A stretch of DNA of 64,000 nt from Candidatus Nomurabacteria bacterium (GTDB taxonomy: Bacteria > Patescibacteriota > Saccharimonadia > Saccharimonadales > Saccharimonadaceae): assembly GCA_031257295.1 (NCBI GenBank), contig JAIROX010000001.1:124001-188000 (forward strand), in the 5' to 3' direction. A program made the position numbers and the translations under genes. This document shows, one piece after another, positions 59,119 to 64,000 of this stretch (positions are counted from its first letter, which is position 1; every line of letters starts with the position of its first letter). The notes beneath the pieces were generated by a model, which saw only the letters and a list, made by a program, of their open reading frames with translations, was not told where the DNA came from and ran no database searches.

Positions 59119-60339
59119 CTATGATACATCATACGGCAATAAACCGCGCAAAGCTTTTGCTAGATAGTCAAGTTCCTTGGTTATGCCGCCACTAGCGATA
59201 AACGTGTTACGAATTTCCTTAGGGCGCAGACCGGGCAAAAAATAGCCGTTCGTGGTTTCGTTCGCCTCTATAACTTCGAAAATAGCTAATAGGCGTGTCA
59301 GGTTCTTTGGCGCTGTTTGGTAAAGTCGAGTTATATGTTTTTCACTGCTACTAAGTGGTAGGTGTTGGCTTAGGCCAGCTTTTTTGGCTTGTTTTTCAAG
59401 CTTGTGTAAGCCTTGTGCGTCTATAGAGACATCGGTAAGAATTTGCGTAGACCTTCCAGGTGTTATTTTAATGAGCCTTAGCGCATCGACTGGTGCGGCT
59501 GGCACTAGGCTTTGGCCAACAATCAGGCGCAGTTGGCTGGACACCAAGAATGGTCGAACGCCCAGATGTGCTATGTAGGACGGCACCAAAAAACTATCAT
59601 CAATCGGTAACCCAGCGATAACTAGCTTACCACTCAGGCTAGCTTCTAAAGCTAGTTCGGCTAACTTGGGTGTGTCAATGCGACTTATCATGATCACATC
59701 TGCGTTCTGTCGCATGGCTACTCGAAGGGCCTTCTCAGCTAGCTCGTCATAGTTTTGCTCGGCTACAAACTGATTAACTAGTGGCAAGTTAACAGTTTGT
59801 AGGTGCTCGATTGTAGCTAAGTTGGTGATGTGGGCATCAAACCGTGCCAGCATGCTAAACATAGTTTGCAGGCTACCTTTACCTAGCGCGAACACTAGAC
59901 CACCGCTGAGCCTAGTTATACCTTGAACAGCTTTAAGCCCATCGCCCCATAGGCCAAGTTCGCGCAAGTCTTTTATTTTGCCGTTGCTCTTGGCTGTTTT
60001 AAGACTGATCTTTTCGCCATCAATAACTGGTAGGCTATAGATTTTTACCAAAAAGTCACCGCATATAAAACCGCCTTCCTCTGGCGAGCGTGAACGGTGG
60101 GCTTTAAGCCCGGAGCGTGCCTTGACGTACCTGGTGAATTTTTCACTGGCGTCATTTTTGTATTCGCCAGCGCTAACCAGGTTTTTACCTTGCCTTAACC
60201 GCACTAGCGTACTATCGTCAAGCGGATCTAGGTGGATGTTGAATACACCTTCACTGTGTAGGTTGTCGATAAGGCTTAAGAAATTAGCGTCTGTGATATC
60301 ACCAGCTAAAAACTTCCTAAATAGCCCACCAAAATTCAT
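59119..60339 (-). CDS. Degenerate PilB/GspE-like protein
   Basis: 406 residues. The frame follows type II/IV secretion ATPases: DSTLVRLR region, KISLKTAKSNGKIKDLRELG, a Walker A place reading LGKGSLQTMF without GxxxxGK[ST], TIEHLQTVNLPL in place of TIEDPVE, and NADVIMISRIDTPKLAELAL where DPDVIMVGEIRD is expected, then SSQLRLIVGQSLV. Key nucleotide residues are missing, so it is probably not an ATPase. It may be a structural or regulatory partner of a pilus motor. TAAAAT lies 6 nt upstream (leaderless), back to back with tilS. Confidence 0.7.
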   Translation of the reverse strand: MNFGGLFRKFLAGDITDANFLSLIDNLHSEGVFNIHLDPLDDSTLVRLRQGKNLVSAGEYKNDASEKFTRYVKARSGLKAHRSRSPEEGGFICGDFLVKIYSLPVIDGEKISLKTAKSNGKIKDLRELGLWGDGLKAVQGITRLSGGLVFALGKGSLQTMFSMLARFDAHITNLATIEHLQTVNLPLVNQFVAEQNYDELAEKALRVAMRQNADVIMISRIDTPKLAELALEASLSGKLVIAGLPIDDSFLVPSYIAHLGVRPFLVSSQLRLIVGQSLVPAAPVDALRLIKITPGRSTQILTDVSIDAQGLHKLEKQAKKAGLSQHLPLSSSEKHITRLYQTAPKNLTRLLAIFEVIEANETTNGYFLPGLRPKEIRNTFIASGGITKELDYLAKALRGLLPYDVS

Positions 60340-60379
60340 ATGTTAATTTTACCACACCCAGAGGGTATATAATGAATGC

Positions 60380-61222
60380 ATGAAGGTTTTGGCAGTTTCG
60401 GGCGGTGTAGACTCAGTAGTAATGCTAGATATGTTAGCAAGTGATGCTGCTGTGGTGGCGCATTTTAATCATGGTATCCGCCCAGACAGCGATGAAGACG
60501 AAGCGCTTGTAGGGAACTTGGCTAAAAAGTATGGCTTAAAGTACGAACACGTAAAAGAAGACTTGGGTAGTGGCGCTAGCGAAGAGCTGGCTCGTGAGAG
60601 AAGGTATAAGTTTTTGCGTGAAGTGGCGGCTCGGCATGGCGGTAAGATCTGTACGGCGCACCATGCTGACGACGTGGTTGAATCAATCGCAATTAACTTG
60701 ATTCGTGGTACTGGTTGGCGCGGGCTGGTGCCGTTAGACAGCCCAGATATTGAGCGTCCATTACTCGGAATGTTTAAGGTGGATATTCGTGAATATGCCG
60801 AGGAACATGGGCTGGAATGGCGAGAAGATAGCACTAATTCTAGCATGGATTACCTTCGCAACCGCGTCCGGCACGCTTTGCAAAGGATGGCTTTGCAAGA
60901 TAAGCAGGACATTCTGCGGCTGTATAGAGAGCAGAAAACGCTGAAACAACAGGTTGATGCGTTGGTGCAAGAGATGTTATCGGTGGATGACATTTATGAG
61001 CGGGCTTGGTTCACTGATCTAGATGAGGCTGTGGCGCTAGAGTTTTTGCGAGCGGCGCTGGAGAAGGTTGGTCGCTCAGCCACTCGACCGCAGCTCAAGG
61101 GGTTTTTGCAGGCCATTAGAACTTACGAAACCGGTAAAAAGTTCAATCTGCCGGGCGATTTTTTGGTCAAAATGGGCAAAACTCGCTTTAGGTTGGGCGA
61201 GGATGGTTCTAATCAGCGCTAA
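60380..61222 (+). CDS. tilS: tRNA(Ile)-lysidine synthase TilS
   Basis: 280 residues with PP-loop AVSGGVDSVVML, VAHFNHGIRPDSDEDE, CTAHHADDVVESIAINLIRG, and EDSTNSSMDYLRNRVRH, all TilS signatures. The C-terminal tRNA-binding domain is short. It makes lysidine at the CAU anticodon of tRNA-Ile2, found here at 19815. TATAAT lies 6 nt before ATG (leaderless). Confidence 0.95.
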   Translation: MKVLAVSGGVDSVVMLDMLASDAAVVAHFNHGIRPDSDEDEALVGNLAKKYGLKYEHVKEDLGSGASEELARERRYKFLREVAARHGGKICTAHHADDVVESIAINLIRGTGWRGLVPLDSPDIERPLLGMFKVDIREYAEEHGLEWREDSTNSSMDYLRNRVRHALQRMALQDKQDILRLYREQKTLKQQVDALVQEMLSVDDIYERAWFTDLDEAVALEFLRAALEKVGRSATRPQLKGFLQAIRTYETGKKFNLPGDFLVKMGKTRFRLGEDGSNQR

Positions 61223-61300
61223 CTTTCGGAAAGGGTCTCATCTTCTGTCGTTTCGTGGTAGAATTAATAGGTAATCTAAGATGGAAAGGACTTATTTTTG

Positions 61301-63145
61301 ATGGCTACGAAAAATCAACCGCAGAAGGGTAAAGTTTCGAAAATCACACGGCTGACGGCTTTTTGGGTGATTGCCTGTCTGATTGGCTTGGCGGTGATTT
61401 CGCTATTTACACCTGGTGGTAACCTTAAAGAAGTGCCGATTAACGAAGTGGTGTCTAGGGCTAATGCTGGCAAGGTGGTGAAGCTGGATATCACTGGCAA
61501 CGATATAGAAGTGACTGTTAAGGGCGAAGACCGACCTACCGAAAAGACTATCAAGGAAGACGGCACGATTTACGACCAAGGTCTAAAAAAGGACGCCAAG
61601 GTGCAGGTTAACGTTAAACAGCCATCCGTAGCTGGCGATGTTATTCTTAGCGTGATAACGATCTTTCTACCGATCGCTATTATTATCGGTTTCTTCATGT
61701 TTATGATGCGCCAGGCACAGGGGCAAAACAACCAGGCCATGAGCTTTGGTAAGAGCAAGGCTAAATTATATGGTGCTGATAAGAAGAAAGTATTGTTCAA
61801 AGACGTGGCCGGCAACGAAGCTGCCAAGCAAGACCTGGAAGAGATTGTCGACTTTTTGAAATTTCCTAAAAAATATGAGCAATTAGGTGCTAAAATTCCG
61901 CGTGGTGTGTTGCTGTCGGGTTCACCGGGTACTGGTAAAACCATGATGGCGCGAGCTGTGGCTAGCGAAGCCGGCGTGCCATTCTTTTCAATTTCTGGCT
62001 CGGAGTTTGTCGAAATGTTTGCCGGTGTGGGCGCTAGCCGCGTGCGCGATTTGTTCAGCAAAGCCAAGAAGAACGCGCCGAGCATCATCTTCGTCGATGA
62101 AATCGATGCGGTGGCACATAAGCGCGACACTCGTGGTGGCAATGGCCGCGAAGATGAGCAGACCCTAAACCAGATTTTAGTGGAGATGGACGGGTTTGAT
62201 AACGAAACTGGCGTGATTGTGATTGCAGCGACTAACCGCGCAGATATGCTTGACCCAGCGCTGCTTCGCCCGGGGCGTTTCGATCGCCGCATCACAATAA
62301 CCTTACCAGAACGGGCTGATCGCCTGGAAATTTTAAAGGTTCATTTTAAAAACAAGCCGTTAGATAGTTCGGTCGACTTAGACAAGCTGGCTGCCAAGAC
62401 CGCTGGTAGTAGTGGTGCCGACTTAGCTAATATTGCTAACGAAGCGGCTATTAATACAGCGCGCGCTAACCGCAAAACCATCACGGGCGAAGATGTTGAT
62501 TCAGCCTTTGAGAAGGTGGCCATTGGCCCGGAACGCAAGAGTAAGATCATGAATGACAAAGATCGGGAGCTGAGCGCTTATCATGAGGCTGGACACGCTA
62601 TCGTGGGCCATATATTGCCCGACAGTGACCCTGTGCACAAGGTAACTATCATCCCACGTGGTCAGACTGGCGGCGTGACATGGTTCTTACCGCCCGAAGA
62701 CAAAAGCTATACCAGCGTGTATGAATTTAAAGACATTCTAGCGCGAGCACTGGGTGGGCGCATGGCCGAAAAAATCGTATATGGTGATGACGGCGTGACG
62801 ACTGGTGCTGGTTCTGACCTAAAACATGCTTCCGAGATGGCACGCAGTATGGTCACCGAAGAGGGAATGGGATCGGGCCTGCGCAACCAAGTGTTTACTG
62901 AAGACCGTGACTTTTTCGGCGTAGTTAAGCCATATAGTGATCAAACGGCTGAAAAAATTGACGAAGAAGTTGCCAAGCTAATGGCTGAAGCTGGCAAACG
63001 CGCCGAGGTAGTATTGGCCGAGAACCGTAAATATCTAGATGGACTAGCTAAAGTGTTACTTGATAAAGAAACTATTGAAGAGGAAGAAGTAGGTAAGATT
63101 TTGAAAGGCACAACTTTGCCTGGTACGGCTAAGCTGCACAACTAA
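61301..63145 (+). CDS. ftsH: ATP-dependent membrane metalloprotease FtsH
   Basis: 614 residues from ATG 61301 (TTG 61298 rejected). Two membrane helices (about 18-37 and 110-130) flank an external domain. AAA module: Walker [17 protein letters not shown], Walker [39 protein letters not shown]. Peptidase: [12 protein letters not shown] zinc motif and third ligand Asp downstream. It degrades unassembled membrane proteins. murJ follows 2 nt after its stop. Confidence 0.97.
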   Translation: MATKNQPQKGKVSKITRLTAFWVIACLIGLAVISLFTPGGNLKEVPINEVVSRANAGKVVKLDITGNDIEVTVKGEDRPTEKTIKEDGTIYDQGLKKDAKVQVNVKQPSVAGDVILSVITIFLPIAIIIGFFMFMMRQAQGQNNQAMSFGKSKAKLYGADKKKVLFKDVAGNEAAKQDLEEIVDFLKFPKKYEQLGAKIPRGVLLSGSPGTGKTMMARAVASEAGVPFFSISGSEFVEMFAGVGASRVRDLFSKAKKNAPSIIFVDEIDAVAHKRDTRGGNGREDEQTLNQILVEMDGFDNETGVIVIAATNRADMLDPALLRPGRFDRRITITLPERADRLEILKVHFKNKPLDSSVDLDKLAAKTAGSSGADLANIANEAAINTARANRKTITGEDVDSAFEKVAIGPERKSKIMNDKDRELSAYHEAGHAIVGHILPDSDPVHKVTIIPRGQTGGVTWFLPPEDKSYTSVYEFKDILARALGGRMAEKIVYGDDGVTTGAGSDLKHASEMARSMVTEEGMGSGLRNQVFTEDRDFFGVVKPYSDQTAEKIDEEVAKLMAEAGKRAEVVLAENRKYLDGLAKVLLDKETIEEEEVGKILKGTTLPGTAKLHN

Positions 63146-63147
63146 AC

Positions 63148-64000
63148 ATGGCCAACGGGTTTAAAAAAGTTACAGAAAGGTTCGCCAGCACCAAGCTGTC
63201 AATCAAAATGGCGGCATTGGTGCTGTCTGGCTCAACGCTGATCTCGGCGTTGCTTGGCTTGTTCCGCGATCGCTTGTTGAACGGCTATTACCTGGATACT
63301 TACCCCACTGGTATTGACGCCTACACGGCGGCTTTTACGATTCCGGATTTCATGTTCTTTATATTAGTTAGCGGTGCGCTAAGCGTCACGTTTATTCCTG
63401 TGTTCAACCAGCGCTTAGTGGCTGGTAATAAAAAATCAGCCTGGGAATTGAGCTCCAGCATACTTAACTTAATGGCCATAGTGACACTTGTGGCTAGTGT
63501 TTTAATAATCATTTTTGCCGAGCCTCTGGTGCGCTATGTAGTCGGTCCAGGGTTCGACGAGGCGACACGAGCGTTGGCTGTTAGCATGATGCGCGTAATC
63601 GCAGTCAACCCATTTTTGTTCGCAATTAGCACGGTGCTGGCCAGTATGCAGCAAGCTGTGGGGCGATTTGTGTTTTATGCCTTAGCGCCAGCCATTTATA
63701 ACATTGGCATCATTATTGGTACGGTATTTTTCACAAGTGGTATTAACATTTTTGGCTGGCAGATTTTTGAGGGCGGCATTATGGGTGTGGCGTTAGGCGT
63801 GGTGCTTGGTTCGGTTATGCAGTTTGTAGTCAGCGTGATCGGCATAATTGGTATGGGGTTTGACTATCAATTTAAGATTTTTTGGAAAAACCTTGGCGTT
63901 CGCACAGTGTTAAAACTTTTGCCAGCTCGTTCTATGGACCAGGGTATTGACTATGTGAATGGTATTGTTGAAATTAACCTAGCCTCGCATATGGCAAGCG
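63148..64000 (+). CDS. murJ: Lipid II flippase MurJ/MviN (3' end outside window)
   Basis: ATG 63148 begins a frame open to the right edge (284 codons visible). It has many hydrophobic helices, starting KMAALVLSGSTLISALLGLF then RDRLL, and DAYTAAFTIPDFMFFILVSG with GALSVTFIPVF, matching the MurJ N-terminal lobe. It flips lipid II for peptidoglycan synthesis. The C-terminal part is not visible. Confidence 0.92.
   Translation, partial: MANGFKKVTERFASTKLSIKMAALVLSGSTLISALLGLFRDRLLNGYYLDTYPTGIDAYTAAFTIPDFMFFILVSGALSVTFIPVFNQRLVAGNKKSAWELSSSILNLMAIVTLVASVLIIIFAEPLVRYVVGPGFDEATRALAVSMMRVIAVNPFLFAISTVLASMQQAVGRFVFYALAPAIYNIGIIIGTVFFTSGINIFGWQIFEGGIMGVALGVVLGSVMQFVVSVIGIIGMGFDYQFKIFWKNLGVRTVLKLLPARSMDQGIDYVNGIVEINLASHMAS

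Noticed and set aside
1-64000. UGA reassigned to Gly as in Gracilibacteria/Absconditabacteria
   Set aside because: TGA ends several genes at sensible positions (for example 30534 and 31187, where ATGA overlaps join successive genes) and does not interrupt conserved domains.

Overview
The window reads as a chromosomal segment of a Patescibacteria/CPR bacterium, most likely a Candidatus Saccharibacteria (TM7) relative. The call rests on gene content and style rather than a database match. Genes are short and tightly packed, and TGA is used as an ordinary stop. There is cell-wall machinery (UppP, MurC, MurJ, L,D-transpeptidase), no amino-acid biosynthesis apart from an asparagine synthetase fusion, DNA repair genes (recA, recX, ruvA, ruvB, ruvC, Y-family polymerase), and very large modular surface proteins. 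Many genes have a TAnnnT -10 element exactly 6 nt before the start codon, which predicts leaderless mRNAs.

Layout. 1-7902: AbrB-like protein, heterodimeric ABC exporter, cysteine-desulfurase-like enzyme, membrane thiol oxidoreductase, CDP-alcohol phosphatidyltransferase, UppP. 8000-10050: 30-aa peptide gene, DsbA-like protein, CBS-domain membrane protein. 10060-13810: giant surface protein behind a consensus promoter whose spacer holds a G8 tract. 13844-20504: archaeal-type AspRS, membrane proteins of unknown function, MscS, MurC, small orphan genes, a DivIC/FtsL-like protein, tRNA-Ile2 and initiator tRNA. 20539-25084: AEC transporter, a flavoprotein without its redox cysteines, ATP-cone protein, membrane protein, small orphan genes, tRNA-Met. 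25299-31660: Y-family polymerase, LysM protein with a coding G9 tract, tRNA-Val, YebC, lamin-tail surface protein, two S51 peptidases, RuvC. 31675-41210: AsnB/CofE-like fusion, membrane-anchored Clp ATPase, GT-C glycosyltransferase, Ppx/GppA-like protein, two tRNA-Pro, TetR. 41211-44883: palindromic operator and RCC1 surface protein. 44966-52168: ABC-2 exporter, tRNA-Pro, L,D-transpeptidase, RuvA, and a TasA-like / sorting-signal protein / signal peptidase-sortase locus. 52240-64000: RuvB, PH-domain protein, pilin, RAYT transposase with REP hairpins, RecA, RecX, PerR-like regulator with rubrerythrin and rubredoxin, PRC-barrel protein, degenerate PilB-like protein, TilS, FtsH, and a MurJ cut by the window end.

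How it fits together. Much of the coding capacity serves the cell surface. Secreted cysteine-containing proteins are matched by two thiol oxidoreductases. The giant proteins appear built on IPT/TIG sandwiches interrupted at the same loop by whole domains (FISUMP, glycine-rich, seven-bladed RCC1). Two G-tracts are placed where slippage should switch or tune expression. The most unusual candidate system is at 49565-52168: a TasA-like fibre protein, a protein with an LPxTG-like tail, and a single polypeptide joining a SipW-type signal peptidase to a sortase domain that lacks its catalytic histidine. All function calls come from reading motifs; no search or structure prediction was run.
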